A stretch of 49,703 bases of DNA from Oehlia diaphana (taxonomy: Eukaryota; Glomeromycota; Glomeromycetes; Glomerales; Glomeraceae), in assembly GCA_003833135.1 (NCBI GenBank), contig QZLH01000618.1:10330-60032 (forward strand). The letters are read 5' to 3'. Under the pieces are notes generated by a model that was not told the DNA's origin, ran no database searches, and worked only from the letters and a program-made list of their open reading frames with translations. A program made the translations under genes and the position numbers. This document shows positions 1-10,620 of this stretch, piece after piece. Numbering within the stretch: the stretch's first letter is position 1; each line of letters begins with the position of its first letter.

Positions 1-67
1 TTGAACGATCTTTTTTTTATTTTGAAGAGCTCAATGAGTGCTATCAAACAAAAAAAAGATCGCTCAA
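1..67. repeat. Short inverted repeat (hairpin) at the left edge
   Basis: TTGAACGATCTTTTTTTT at the left is matched in inverse orientation by AAAAAAAGATCGCTCAA at 51-67, with about 33 bases between them. It may be the terminus of a small palindromic element; the window edge prevents checking for a target duplication. Confidence 0.45.
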
Positions 68-108
68 ATCTGATCACTGGATCACGAGATAATTGTAAAA
101 TATCCCCC

Positions 109-170
109 GGGTACTATACAATTCTATGAAATTTTTCAAGGGGGGTACTATGCATAGGGGGGGTACTATG
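109..170. repeat. Three copies of a GGGTACTAT motif
   Basis: The motif GGGTACTAT occurs at about 109, 144 and 162, separated by G-runs, in otherwise AT-rich DNA. Such short repeated motifs are common near ends of DNA transposons, but no partner end was found here. Confidence 0.35.
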
Positions 171-185
171 GCCCGCGATATACGG

Positions 186-470
186 TAATTTTTGGACTTA
201 ATTTTTTATAAAAATTATAAACAATTAAGCCAATAAATAATTAATTTTGTTTTTATATTTCATTTTTTTTTATAAAAGCTATTAACAATTAAGCTAATAA
301 AATAATTAATTTTGGGCTTAATTTTTTATAAATTATAAACAATTAAGCCAATAGAATATTATTTATTTTAATCTATTTAAAGGACTTAATTTTTTATAAA
401 TTATTTCATTTTTTTTTATAAAAGCTATAAGCAATTAAACCATTAGAATAATTAATTTATTAATATTAAT
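186..470. repeat. Degenerate AT-rich tandem repeat
   Basis: A unit containing GGACTTAATTTTTTATAAA followed by CAATTAAGCCAATA recurs about three times with a period near 90-110 bases and many differences. No coding potential is visible. Confidence 0.4.
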
Positions 471-654
471 TTTAGCAAAATTAATATTATTTTAATATAT
501 TTAAAAAGTTTAAATTATTTTATATAAAAGATTTTTATAAAGCCAATAAAGCCATAAATATTAATAAAAATCAATAAAAAAAGCTTAGTTTTTATAATTG
601 TTTAATAAAATAATAAGTTTTATAAGAAAAATCAAAAATTCATAATTATTTAAA

Positions 655-773
655 AAGTGATTATATAGAGGCTTTTACTATGATGTGATTATACAAAGGT
701 TTTTTTATATCATAATAAGTAATTTTATATGATGTGACTATATGGAGTGTGATTATATAGAGGTCCGACTGTA
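655..773. mobile_element. End of a pogo/Tigger-like DNA transposon
   Basis: Read from the other strand, 771 backwards gives CAGTCGGACCTCTATATAAT, which resembles termini of pogo/Tigger (Tc1/mariner superfamily) elements, and it abuts a TA at 772-773, the expected target site. Four variants of GTGATTATATAGAGG lie within the last 120 bases (about 657, 686, 735 and 749), like subterminal transposase-binding repeats. The opposite end was not found, so this is a partial element or a degenerate MITE. Confidence 0.55.
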
Positions 774-834
774 TATGGGATTTGGGACTAATGGGATTTG
801 GGATTCTTCATTAATATGCGAAAACAAACCTTTA

Positions 835-955
835 TCTTGTTTATCTGATGTATCACAAATTTATTTTCACGAAATTTCAATGACGTAACGCGTGGACATC
901 GTCACGTGACACTATTTTTACATAAACATATATAGTCCTTCGCTTCGCTCCGGAC
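835..955 (+). mobile_element. Solo Helentron-type 3' terminus
   Basis: The stretch ending ATATATAGTCCTTCGCTTCG then CTCCGGAC closely matches the terminus at 33199-33345 read in reverse and the one at 40278-40425. All three share a CACGTG or related block about 50 bases inside and a terminal hairpin with GTCC/GGAC stems. No Rep-helicase gene lies beside this copy, so it is a solo end or the edge of a non-autonomous derivative. Confidence 0.5.
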
Positions 956-1009
956 AATTATTTTTATATTTAGTACTACTTTTTTTTTTTTAAAAAAAAA
1001 AAGTTGCAT

Positions 1010-1380
1010 ACGATCCTATTCAGTAAATCACCATACGTAAAATATCTTTATCTTGGTCTAAACAGTTGTTGAACTTAAAAACTTTCTCGAAACAAATAAT
1101 TTTATCAACTTTATTACACTCAACGGTAACATTTTCATGAGCACGTCGCGATCGTTTGATGCGCGATGATGTTCTTGTTCTTCCAAGTAACGATGAATCG
1201 TCCTTTTGGATGCTTCTCTTATTCAGTTAATAATGTCGTCTTTAAAGGTAATTTATGATAAAAATTATTACTATCAATGACTCTTTTTCTTTTGAAATGT
1301 ATGTCGTCTTTCATGGTAATTTGATAAAAAATTATTTACTAGAAGATTAATGACTTCTTTTTCTTTTTGTTGGAATATTC
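1010..1380 (-). repeat. Dispersed repeat copy 1 (with short tandem units)
   Basis: Read on the minus strand this stretch parallels 9965-10570 on plus: AAAGAAGTCATT...TAAATTACC units (two tandem copies about 68 bases apart), then coding-like DNA (RYLEEQE ... RASNDRD), then TTTCGAGAAAGTTTTTAAG and CTGTTTAGACCAAGAT. The two copies differ by many substitutions and indels. It is probably an old non-autonomous element or a decayed segment of a larger transposon. Confidence 0.5.
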
Positions 1381-1383
1381 AAG

Positions 1384-1489
1384 GGTTCTGGCTCTCTAAA
1401 AAAAGTTATTTTTTCTGATATAGCCGATCTAGATGAAATAGAAGAGTGGCCAGAACTTGATATAGATTTTCAAAATTCGGCAGATGAAG
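1384..1489 (+). pseudogene. Exon-like coding island, unrecognised
   Basis: An open stretch of 35 codons lies between a plausible acceptor (TTCAAG before 1384) and a donor (GAAG then GTATTT at 1490). It reads GSGSLKKVIFSDIADLDEIE and continues EWPELDIDFQNSADE, an acidic sequence without stops in a region otherwise full of them. I do not recognise the family. No neighbouring exon with matching phase was identified, so it may be a lone captured or surviving exon. Confidence 0.3.
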
Positions 1490-1604
1490 GTATTTTAAAT
1501 TCCTTTTTTTATTGGAATAAATTTATCATCAGATCACATTATTATATGAGTAAAGTCTGATTCAATTGCATCACCTTTAATTATTTGAAGATCTAAAGAA
1601 TTTC

Positions 1605-1705
1605 TTAACTGAATAAGAGAACCCGACCGACGATTCCGATACTTGGAAGAACAAGAAACGGTTGAAAAATTGCGCGCATCAAAACGATCGCAAGAAAATC
1701 TTGAT
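1605..1705 (+). pseudogene. Fragment resembling a Helitron N-terminal basic repeat
   Basis: The plus strand reads RRFRYLEEQETVEKLRASKR then SQENLD. This basic, Glu-rich pattern resembles the arginine/glutamate repeats that precede DUF6570 in this window's large Helitron (for example the ETSSQCETRLAKQHE region near 39380). Nearly the same sequence sits inverted at 1135-1230 and a third copy (RALKRSRRAQENLEQNNSS) is at 10338-10394. All are short and broken. Confidence 0.3.
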
Positions 1706-2559
1706 GTTACATAATATACTGTTAAAGAATTCATCACTTGGTTAAAGATTATTGAGAAAATCAAGCCGCGTTATCCTGCTCTTTCATGAACATTTACTTA
1801 CAAGCTCAATTACAAGTGATTAGGATCAGGACACAAGTGGGCGGTTCATGATTTTTCAAATATGTTAGCGTTATCAGGTTTGTTAGCATTCAAATTATAT
1901 ATATATATTGAAGGGATTGATGTGAAAACTTTAGCTTTAATCTTTTATTATTTATTATTTATTATAGATTATTTGAAAAAATTCTGTCTTAAGTGAAGGC
2001 AGTTACACAGTAGTACTGATTCTTGCTGCTACAGTTATGGTTGTAGGCATACTCAGGATTTGAGCTGATGAACGAAGCCTAGGTGGCTAGCCTTGATTTC
2101 TTGGATATAATTATTTTTATTAAATTTACTTAATGTTCGGCGGTGACATAGACAATAAAAATTCGTGAAAGGATTAGAAACCAAAGATATGATAACATTA
2201 TAAAGTTGTATATTTATTAGAACAATTGGCTGCAAATATCCAAGTTTATTTTTTTATTTATTTAATTTCTATTTTAGTCAACGTCCTTTAAAACCCAATT
2301 TCTTAATGATATGCCTATTCTGACCAATAATTGTCCTTTAGCCAAGTGTAATTTTTATTTTGAAACGAAAATGAATAAAAAGTGTTATAAACATCTTACC
2401 AATCACTAAGATTCTAAAAAAGAAGAGAGACCGAGAAAAAGCGTTTATTTTCCAAAGTTACTCGTAATAAAAAAAAAAAAATTATTACATATTTTAAATC
2501 ATATCAACATTTATCATTATCACTGTCCCATCAAAATATTCATTATCTCCACATTAAAG

Positions 2560-2957
2560 GTTTTCTATCTCTAAACTAGCATCTCTAAATTCCTATCAAG
2601 AAGTTCAACACTTGGAAACCCAAGTAATATTCTAGTTTCATAAGTCCAACATCTTGCTACATTAGGAATTCTATAACCGCCACTTCCAAGAACTAACTGC
2701 TAACTTTTTATAAATCTTACGCACTCTCCATGAGCTTTAATACTTATATTAAAATCTCATAATCTCTCTTTTCCGAGAGAATCTGCTCCACATTGTAATA
2801 CAATAACACTTGGTTGATAATTATCTCTTACATCTAACATAACATTCTTGAACAATGAAACATAGCTATTATCATCAATTCCATCTTTGATGAGAGGTAC
2901 ATATAGACAAAAGAATTTGCCTAATCTGTAACCAATTTCGCTTGTATTTCCGGTTCC
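2560..2957 (-). pseudogene. Class I histone deacetylase fragment (HOS2/RPD3 type)
   Basis: Minus-strand translation starts [20 protein letters not shown] and continues through [65 protein letters not shown]. These are the hallmark blocks of the C-terminal half of class I zinc-dependent deacetylases, which remove acetyl groups from histone tails. The zinc-ligand Asp of GADSL and the catalytic-type Tyr of GGY are present. Internal stops occur after KERL (TGA), after FIKS (TAG) and again after LEMLV, and one residue is inserted in the PLIKDGIDD loop. A possible acceptor (TTGCAG) precedes the fragment, and the N-terminal half of the enzyme is absent. It is a truncated dead copy; the family call is secure, the HOS2 subtype less so. 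Confidence 0.82.
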
Positions 2958-3104
2958 ATTCTAACGCTGCAATTGATTATTTAATAGGACGTTTTATTTA
3001 CTTATTTTATTTCTAAAGAGTGGTTATTCAAAGTCATAGTATTTGTATACAAAGAAAACAAAGATAAGCTATCTAAAGAACAAGATCATTGATATTCATC
3101 CCGC

Positions 3105-3180
3105 CATGCAGGACCTCACCCTTCGGTAACTGCTATTTGAAACAGGAGAACTACGCTACTGCCCAAATTAAGAACAAAAA
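3105..3180 (-). other. GC-richer block, possible SINE or small RNA relic
   Basis: This roughly 75-base stretch has about half G+C, against under a third around it. On minus it reads GGGCAGTAGCGTAGTTCTCC and then CGAAGGGTGAGGTCCTGCAT. TAGCGTAGT weakly resembles a tRNA A box; no convincing B box or cloverleaf was found. It is not open over any length. A tRNA-derived SINE head or a structured RNA relic are possibilities only. Confidence 0.2.
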
Positions 3181-3413
3181 AATAAGACCAGGACTAATCA
3201 AAAAAAAAATAAAAAGAGTTAAAAAAAGAACTGAAGAGCCTATATATTAAAATAAAATAAACTATAATCAAATCTAATGTGTGAACGAGTAAAGTAGTAG
3301 ATGATAAGTCTATGTTTAATGATGACATCCATGAGAGATTGTAACGGAAATTTGAACTAGTGAGGTATATCCATAAAATGGAGTTGTCGAGAGCGCGGCG
3401 AGAATCATAATAT

Positions 3414-3545
3414 AACCGTGTGGCAAATGTATCGTTCTTATACGATCAGGTACTATGTTCTTATACGACGTATATGTCACACAATATAGGTCGTATAAGA
3501 TAGTATGTCGTACACGTATAAGAACGATACATTTGCAACCGTGTG
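3414..3545. mobile_element. 114-bp Mutator-type MITE, copy 1
   Basis: The element occupies 3423-3536, starts GCAAATGTATCGTTCTTATA and ends with the inverse, and is flanked by a perfect 9-bp duplication AACCGTGTG (3414-3422 and 3537-3545). A 9-bp duplication is typical of MULE insertions. A second copy, inverted, at 10630-10743 differs at a single base in my comparison. The near identity implies recent movement. Confidence 0.85.
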
Positions 3546-3794
3546 AGTCGCTGACACGAGCTGATTCATTAGATGGACCAGAAAAATGATCTTCATGATG
3601 ACGTTTGCTTTTCCGGTAAGTTGTCTTCGTGATTTGGTGTTCCTATTCCATTTTTTTCATTCGGTACTTCGTGCATGCCATAAAGTTTTGAAAATATTTT
3701 CGTGAAGATCTGATAAAAAATTTCCATAATAACTTTTCGATCGAGGCTTTATTTAAACTTGCAGCTCTATATGGGCATATTATATCCTTTGGGA

Positions 3795-4800
3795 TTAAAT
3801 TGAGTAATAAACAGTGGAGGCCGGAGCTTCACTCAATATCATCGGAGGGTTATTAGTCCAGGTAAAAATTGGACAAAAACTTATGCAATCTTCATATAGT
3901 GCATTCAAACTGTCAGAATTAGCTGTAATCGTTGTCTTAAAGATTTCTTTATGTTTATCAAAGACGGGTTTCATTATTTCTAAAACTTTTGGGCAAATCC
4001 ACAAATATTCATTGGTTTCTGGTGAATCATGACAGAAAAAACATTGATCGAATCATTTCAAGATATCGGTTCAGTATGTTTTAAGTCGGGAGATTGTAAC
4101 TAGAAGCCTTAACACGCCAGCTTACAACTTACTATACTTGAGGCTAGTGGGTCTATCAAAAGGATTATATTTCATCCATAATTGTATGTATTCCTAATCT
4201 ATAATTTAATCAAGGGTGAAATGTTTAATTGATGATAAATGTGCGATGGGAAATATGATGATCCAGAGTTCTGATCTTCTTTAAAGAATTTCTTAAGTCT
4301 CGATCTATAGTAATTTCGTCGTTGAACTTGACTGTGCATAGTTGACAAGTGGCGAGATTTGTAACGAGTTAGGATCGTCGCGGCCTTTTTTTTGCTATGT
4401 CATCGGCTGTCATTATATATGTTGCCAGAATGTGCTTTTATTTTGTGTAGTGTTACATCGAGATGAAGCGTTTTAAGAATATACTTAATTGCTTGCCAAA
4501 ATAAAACATTAAACTTTTCGTAAACGTCGAGGTGTTAATTTTGGCGACATTAATGAATTGAAAGTCGAGATTGCACACATTGAGTCCGTGTAAATGTCTA
4601 CTTTACTATGATTAGGGCAGACGATTAAAGCTGTCAAAATAGCAGTTGTTTCGGCTTTTGTCGAACTTGACCAGTGACAGTTGATCCACTGTACTTGATA
4701 TCTAGGTCGATGTTTGTAGTAAATATCATTCTAATCCCATTTTGGAAACGTCGTTATCTCGCATGAGCGAACTATCTGTATAAAATTCCAAATGATTAAA
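3795..4800 (-). pseudogene. RNase H domain and zinc-knuckle tail of a LINE-type element
   Basis: Minus-strand pieces read in order FYTDSSL (near 4780), CHWSSSTKAETTAILTALIV (near 4650), KVDIYTDSM (near 4595), then a long decayed stretch and finally CFFCHDSPETNEYLWICPKV and a 69-codon open tail. The YTD and STKAE blocks are ribonuclease H motifs with the first catalytic Asp and the Glu retained. The Cys/His cluster near the end resembles the knuckle seen after RNase H in non-LTR retrotransposons. Frameshifts and stops are numerous, and the reverse transcriptase part is missing. The element is dead. Confidence 0.7.
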
Positions 4801-5920
4801 GTCTGTTAATTGTGAACTTGTAAGGATCAAAGAAGAAAAAATAGTAAAATAATAATAATTTTAATTAAAAAAGAGGTTTCGTATTTAAAGGAAAAAATAA
4901 ACTATCGTTAAATTGAGGTTCAAGATCCGTATTAAAATTCCTGGATTGATGTTTTGACCATTAATTGAAGATATGCGTTATACGACAGGGTACGTAGTGA
5001 AATGTGTTGTTTAACAGTTCTATATATAATATTTGATCGGTTTTTGTTTTTAGTATGGATGGCTGCGTGTATAACTATCGTGTTGTCTGAGGGTTGACCA
5101 ATTATACATTTAGGTCGATTATAACCACCATAAATATTTAATAGGATGTAAATGGCAACGCATATAAATCATCAATAAAAACGCACGTGACCGTAGAACT
5201 GACAATACTGCTGTTGAAGAGTTTCGGTTTTTCAAAATTCAATCAAATGTTCATGGATTTAAAGAAAAGCAATCGAATTACTTCTTTCTAATTGCTTTTT
5301 TCTATATCATAAATAGCTTGCCGAATGATGAAATATTTTATCTTACAAGTAAGAAATGAGGTGGAAAATTTTATAGCCCAATACAATTTCGTTTTTATGT
5401 ATGAAAGGTGAAAAACATAAATGAAAGTAATTTATAGGTGTATATGGGACAAGTCGCTCAATAAATTTAGTAAATTAGAAATTTAATAAAGAATTTATTT
5501 TATATTTTTTATTATTACAAATTTTATAAATGAAGATTTTTAATTAAACAATATTAAAATTTTTGAGGTTATGGCAGTACGTATCTTTAAATGTGGATGA
5601 TACGCTCACGGATATGAACGTTCCGGTAATTTCAATTATCAGCCAGCCACTATAACCTAATTGCATCATTTAAGATTTCTCGTCGCCTTTCCTGTCATTG
5701 CCGGATTTTCTATGATACTAAATATTAATACCTCAAATTTATTTGAAGTCGATAAATTTTTTTTGCAAAGAGTTCTGTACTATGATTTTTTTTATTTTTA
5801 TTCGTCATCCATTCGATTACATCTATTATAATCTAATTGTGTTCGTAATATATTCAAGAAAAATGTAAAAGATTAAAAAAGTTGTTTAATAACAATCCAA
5901 AATATAAATTAATATCATTT
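4801..5920. other. Spacer without recognised genes
   Basis: AT-rich sequence between the RNase H relic and the XPF relic. I see only short open frames and no repeats that could be named. The stretch 5560-5710 is slightly GC-richer and may hold decayed coding DNA of the XPF relic's 3' part, but no motif could be matched. Confidence 0.4.
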
Positions 5921-5922
5921 AC

Positions 5923-7159
5923 CTTTGGTTCTTTAATTTGTTGTGTAATTATACCACCTGTTATACGTGTATTAATATTAAGGATTCATCTTGATTGTTA
6001 ATTATTCTTACCCAAGGAAATAACCATGATCTAATAAATAATCATAAATACAGAACATAAATCATTCGTCATCTAATCCTTGACAAAAAGGAATCGTAAA
6101 ACCGAAATATATCTTATATTTGCATTTTTTTCTCTAACTAATTTTTCAAATGCATCCTTTTCTTTACGTATCACACTTATATATTTTTGCTCTTCGATAG
6201 AATTTTATACATCATAAAAACACTTTACATGGTAAATCAGGATATAAAGTTCAATATACCTATTATTCTAAACCAATAATCTTAACCTTGAATATAAAGT
6301 AAAATCAAATTACTGTTAACTTCTCGACTAAAAGAAACTTACTTCAACACTTCTAACAAAAGCTTGGTCAGGATGATAAATAATAATATATTTGGGTGTA
6401 ATACTCTATCGTCTTCTTCACCATTAATAGGTCTAATAATAATTAAATTCTCAAGTCCAACAATCCAAAATAAGTAGAAAACGCTTCCACATCAAATTCA
6501 TCGTCATAACAAGTTGATGAACTATTATTTGAAGAAGTGTACTCCCTTAGTTGTGAACATTCCCTTTCATTTTCCATCATTATTAATATAGTATTGTTTA
6601 AATGACTTAAATCTCCTCCTTCGGATGAAGTTCTTGAAGTTTAAGTAGCGTGACTTATTATATCCGATTCGATATCTCGTAATCTTTTCGCACCTAAATA
6701 AAGTAAACTCCGATAAATTTGTATAAACAGTCAAACGTAAACTTTGTAAAAAATATATCTATGAATAATATTACACTAAAAATCGAATTTCTAGCATCCA
6801 AAGATAACCAAGGAGATTGTTGTTGTTGTTGTGAAAAAACAGAAGTGGAAGTTTGACTTGTAATAATGGTTTCTAAAAAACTATTAAATGATACGCAATC
6901 ATATCCAACCAAGTAACTATAATATTAAAAGTTGATCCAGTTAAACTCAAAAAAAGAACTCCAAAAAAGAAATTAACGGAAAAACTTAATCAAATACATA
7001 CTCAAGTAATTTTTTTAGAGTAGTTAAATCATTAACTATCAACTTAGTTTTTGAGCTGACACGATTCCAGACAGGTTCTAATTGTTGTTCTATTATTATA
7101 TCGAATGATCTAAAAAATGAATTTTCTACTGATAAATCATCAACGTTGAATAAATCACA
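5923..7159 (-). pseudogene. XPF/ERCC4 (RAD1) structure-specific endonuclease relic with introns
   Basis: Exon 1 (7159-7002) encodes FDIIIEQQLEPVWNRVSSKT and ends LTTLKKLL. A 85-base GT-AG intron joins in phase to exon 2 (6916-6777) DYLVGYDCVSFNSFLETI and SPWLSLDARNSIF. A second GT-AG intron joins exon 3 (6693-6343) with NERECSQLREYTSS, FDVEAFSTYFG, ENLIIIRPINGEEDDRVL and YIIIYHPDQAFVRSVE. Further pieces are NSIEEQKYISVIRKEKDAFE (near 6150) and INTRITGGIITQQIKEPK ending at a donor at 5923. These are conserved helicase-like and linker blocks of XPF, which cuts DNA in nucleotide excision and crosslink repair with an ERCC1 partner. A TAA after HAT, two frameshifts in exon 3, a deletion between the CSQLREY and FDVEAF blocks, and no visible ERKX3D nuclease motif show it is dead. 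Confidence 0.85.
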
Positions 7160-7214
7160 AGCTTTCGGTTAAAATAAAAAATACTGGAAATTTTATAACT
7201 GGTTACCCAATTCC

Positions 7215-9219
7215 ATTCCCCTTTTTTGTTTCACTTAAAGATGGTCGATTTGTCGTCATCGATGGTGGCGCTACTTTGCCCTAAATTCATTAATGAGACG
7301 CAAAGCATCATCAGAAGGTCGCGTATTTGTTCGCAAATTTGAGGAAGGGCAACTCACAGTAGACGATACTGGATTTAATGCAAGATACTCACATAGCAAA
7401 GTATTACGGTATGATGAAGGATTGCGTGGTACTATTCAATATTGGATACGTCGTAGAGCTGAATTAGATAAGGTCTCAGAGAATGATTTTTTTTACATTT
7501 AGCGCAGATATGCATTGGTAAGACTTACATAATCTAATGCATAATGGAGAAAATTCTGTAAACACAGAAACAGTCCAGGAAGCTGCCAGGCGCCGACGTA
7601 AAGATCTCATAAATAATCTCCATATTGCTGCATGGTTCTTTGAAAAGCGATTTAATGTTTTTTTTTGAGAAAGTGTTAATGTTAATTCCTAAATGGGGAT
7701 TAGTTGACTGGTGGTATCGATTTGAGTGACAAAATCATGGTAGTATTTACCAGAAATCGATTGGGAAAACATGAAAAATAATGACGAAAAAAGATTCTTT
7801 AATTACAACAATCAATCCCACCTCCTTCTGATCACCGCCCATGCCAAAAGCACTCTGAAGATAATAATGGTTACCTTACTTACCTAGAACTAACTACTGC
7901 CAGAAATGATCCACTTATAAATACACATAATCGTATTCAATTACAGGGATGGAGGGAAATGTTGATTTGATCCATCCTTACCAAGCAGTATGTTTCGAAG
8001 TATGCTAGTGAAGCAGAACCACGGTCCTTAGGGTACTTAGCCTTCTCGGAAGTGTTGGACAAAGCTCTTCGTAATGATAACCCAATGATCCAGCTGTTAA
8101 AACATCCTAAAAGTTGCTCATTCACACAGTTGCGGCTTTTAACGTTGAAGGCAGCACTATACATTCGTCACTTTCTGTTCCAATATGCGGATAAACATTG
8201 AGAATCTTTGAAGAAACTCTAAAGAAAACTAAAATATATAGAATATTTTATAATCGATGAAATGAGTATGGTAGGACGTCGTTTTCTTGCTATAATTGAT
8301 TTACGACTGTGGCAAACATTTCCGGATCACTACAATATTCCCTTTGGTAGCCGATCCATAATTCTTGTTGGTGACTTTGGGCAGCTTCCTCCGGCATGTG
8401 ATGTTCCCATGTATTCTCAGGACTCTTGAAACAGATCATATGGTCGTAGTGCCTATAGTCAACTTCAAGAAATTTGTAAACTAGAGGCTATGCAAAGACA
8501 ACAGGTAACTCAGATAAACAACTACAATTCAGAAATCTCCCATATCACTTACGTAATGGAAGGTCTACACGATCCGACGGGGAATTATTAATGACGCGAA
8601 TTCCAGAAAATATTCCGAATCAGAGAGAAAAACTTCAGATGCCATCAATGTTCTAACAACATGGGAAGAAGTGGATAAAATAATTTTGAATAAACTTCGA
8701 TTATTAACCCAACCCGTTGCTAAGATTCATGCGGTACATACGGGTGGATCTGAAGCTTCTAACTTCTAAGGCCTGCAGAATGCCGTTAGTCTTATAAATT
8801 GGGTAATAGGGACAATAACAGATATTATATATAAAGAGAAGCCCGAGTACACCTTTTTACCTGAGTTTCATTTGACAGTATAACGGTCCAACTCTTAGGA
8901 ATATAGAAGGGCCTATTGTTCTATAAGACGTGGGAAGATAAAACCGGAAGTTGCTCTCGCTTGCAATTTCCATTTTCTCTTGCGTGGGCCATCACAGCTC
9001 ATAAATTGCAAGGTCTGACTTTATCAGAAGTAGTAATAGACCTTGGAAAGAAGGAATTTGTGCATTTGTAGCAATTTTCCGTGTTCGTTCTCTTGATGAT
9101 ATTCTTTTCAAACACTTCAGTTTAAACAGACTTGAGCGTAAAAGGTTGAAAGAGCGAATATCGGAAGAAACTAGATTAAGTGGAATACAACGATTTAAAA
9201 TTTCCTCGTTTTTTTAATA
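7215..9219 (+). pseudogene. Decayed Helitron Rep-helicase (copy on plus strand)
   Basis: Rep part: an open 69-codon stretch from 7293 with EGRVFVRKFEEGQLTVDD and LRGTIQYWIRRRAELD matches the C-terminal Helitron_like_N domain, followed by HIAAWFFEKRFNVFF, LQGWR, and KQYVSKYASEAEPRS (near 7985), equivalent to the YVAKYASKKEPQS tyrosine motif of the larger copy. The HVH metal motif region is degraded. Helicase part from about 8240: FIIDEMSMVGRRFLAIIDLR, then PFGSRSIILVGDFGQLPP (Walker B and following Pif1-type motifs), and SLAWAITAHKLQGLTL-like sequence near 8980. The segment carrying Walker A is deleted between the two halves. Stops and frameshifts are frequent, so this copy is older than the one at 33600-39506. 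Confidence 0.85.
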
Positions 9220-9654
9220 ACCAAATTTGTTTTTTCGTTGAAAAAAGATTATCAGAATCTTGTGTTACAAATAAAAAGGTTATTAGTGGAACTGAGGGCC
9301 CGAACCAACTTTTCTTATGGATAATACAAATAATTAAAGGTGATGCAAACGTTTTATAGCAGATTTATTCTTTATTCATATTTTTTTTTTGTTAACATTT
9401 GCTTCTTCTAAAGATCTTATACAGGTTTGACAGGATTCATAATTCATATCAATTAAACTCTGATAAAATATCATAATAGGTATAAAATTTATTTCGAAAA
9501 AAAAGAGTTTAAAAATAAAAAAATACAAGTAAAATTAAAAAAAAATCATTTTCATCTTGAGAAAAAAAAATCGAGGAGGAAGATGAAGAAAATCAGAGGG
9601 AAGGAAAACAGAAAATACAATTAAAAGAAGATATAATGCGTGTCATCACCGTCA

Positions 9655-9965
9655 AATCTATCTTCGCCATCTCATAAGATTAGCTTCTTTTACGATCTAG
9701 ATAGTAGATAGTCTACTATCTAGACCTCATCTTATGAGATGGCGAAGATGAAATCTCAACGTAAAAGAATTCACCCAAACCGACACTTAATAAAAAGAGA
9801 AGAATGGTTAGTAAACCGTTTTATAATAATATAATAATAAAAAATAAATAAACCAAGATTCGTACTTACAAATCTTGGCCGTTTGGGTAAATTTTTACGT
9901 AGAGATTTAATATTTGCAATCTCATAAGATGAGATTCTTTTACGCCTAGATAGTCTATTTGACGC
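9655..9965. repeat. Nested foldback repeat
   Basis: ATCTTCGCCATCTCATAAGA at 9660 is inverted at 9730-9749. Between them lies a 29-base palindrome, TCTAGATAGTAGA-TAG-TCTACTATCTAGA (9696-9724). A second inverted pair joins GAAATCTCAACGTAAAAGAA (about 9750) and the stretch ending at GAGATTTAATATTTGC (about 9880-9917), and CTCATAAGATGAGATTCTTT recurs at 9921. The layout is that of a foldback-type or snap-back MITE. Confidence 0.65.
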
Positions 9966-10575
9966 CTAACAAAAGAAAAAGAAGTCATTGTTCATTTAGT
10001 AAATAATTTTTTATCAAATTACCATGAAAGACGGCATTTTAAAAGAAGTCATTGATAGTAAATAATTTTATCATAAATTACCTTGAAGGACCGTAAGATT
10101 TTTATAGGCGCGCGTTCCGCCCGCCAACATTAAATCTTTGTTTAATTGTGCCTTCCGGTTTCTTTCTCTCTGATTTTCTCCCTCTTCCACTTCCCGATTT
10201 TATTTTCTCAAGAGGACGCGGCGAACGCGAGAGGAGCGCCGATATTTTTTTTGTGGACCCGAGCAATTCTAACAAAAGAAAAAGAAGTCATTGATAATAA
10301 ATAATATTTTATCATAAATTACCTTGATAATGGCGCGCATTAAAACGTTCACGACGTGCTCAAGAAAATCTTGAGCAAAATAATTCTTCTATTTAACTTC
10401 TAAAAGAATGTACAGTACTGCGGGTTGTGCGAAAAAATGTTTATTGTGTGGGTAGTTGTGGTAGTTGTGAAAAAAAATTTTTTCGAAGTTTTAAGTTTAA
10501 CCACTGTTTAAACCAAGATCTCTATTTATATTCAAAATTGCAAGTTACTGAATTAGGATCGTGTTTCGTGTTTTG
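9960..10575 (+). repeat. Dispersed repeat copy 2 (tandem AAGAAGTCATTG units plus coding remnant)
   Basis: Three units of AAAAAGAAGTCATT...ATAAATTACC occur at about 9970, 10040 and 10270. A GC-rich patch (10108-10250, with GGCGCGCGTTCCGCC and GGCGAACGCGAGAGGAGCGC) separates the second and third. Then come RALKRSRRAQENLEQNNSS (10338-10394) and a tail with TTTAACCACTGTTTAAACCA. The same order appears on minus at 1010-1380. On the opposite strand each tandem unit begins AAGGTAATTT and ends near TTTTGTTAG, so it could also read as an intron. Confidence 0.5.
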
Positions 10576-10620
10576 TTGTTAACATATATAACGTGTATAC
10601 GTGTGGAAAAACACGTAACT

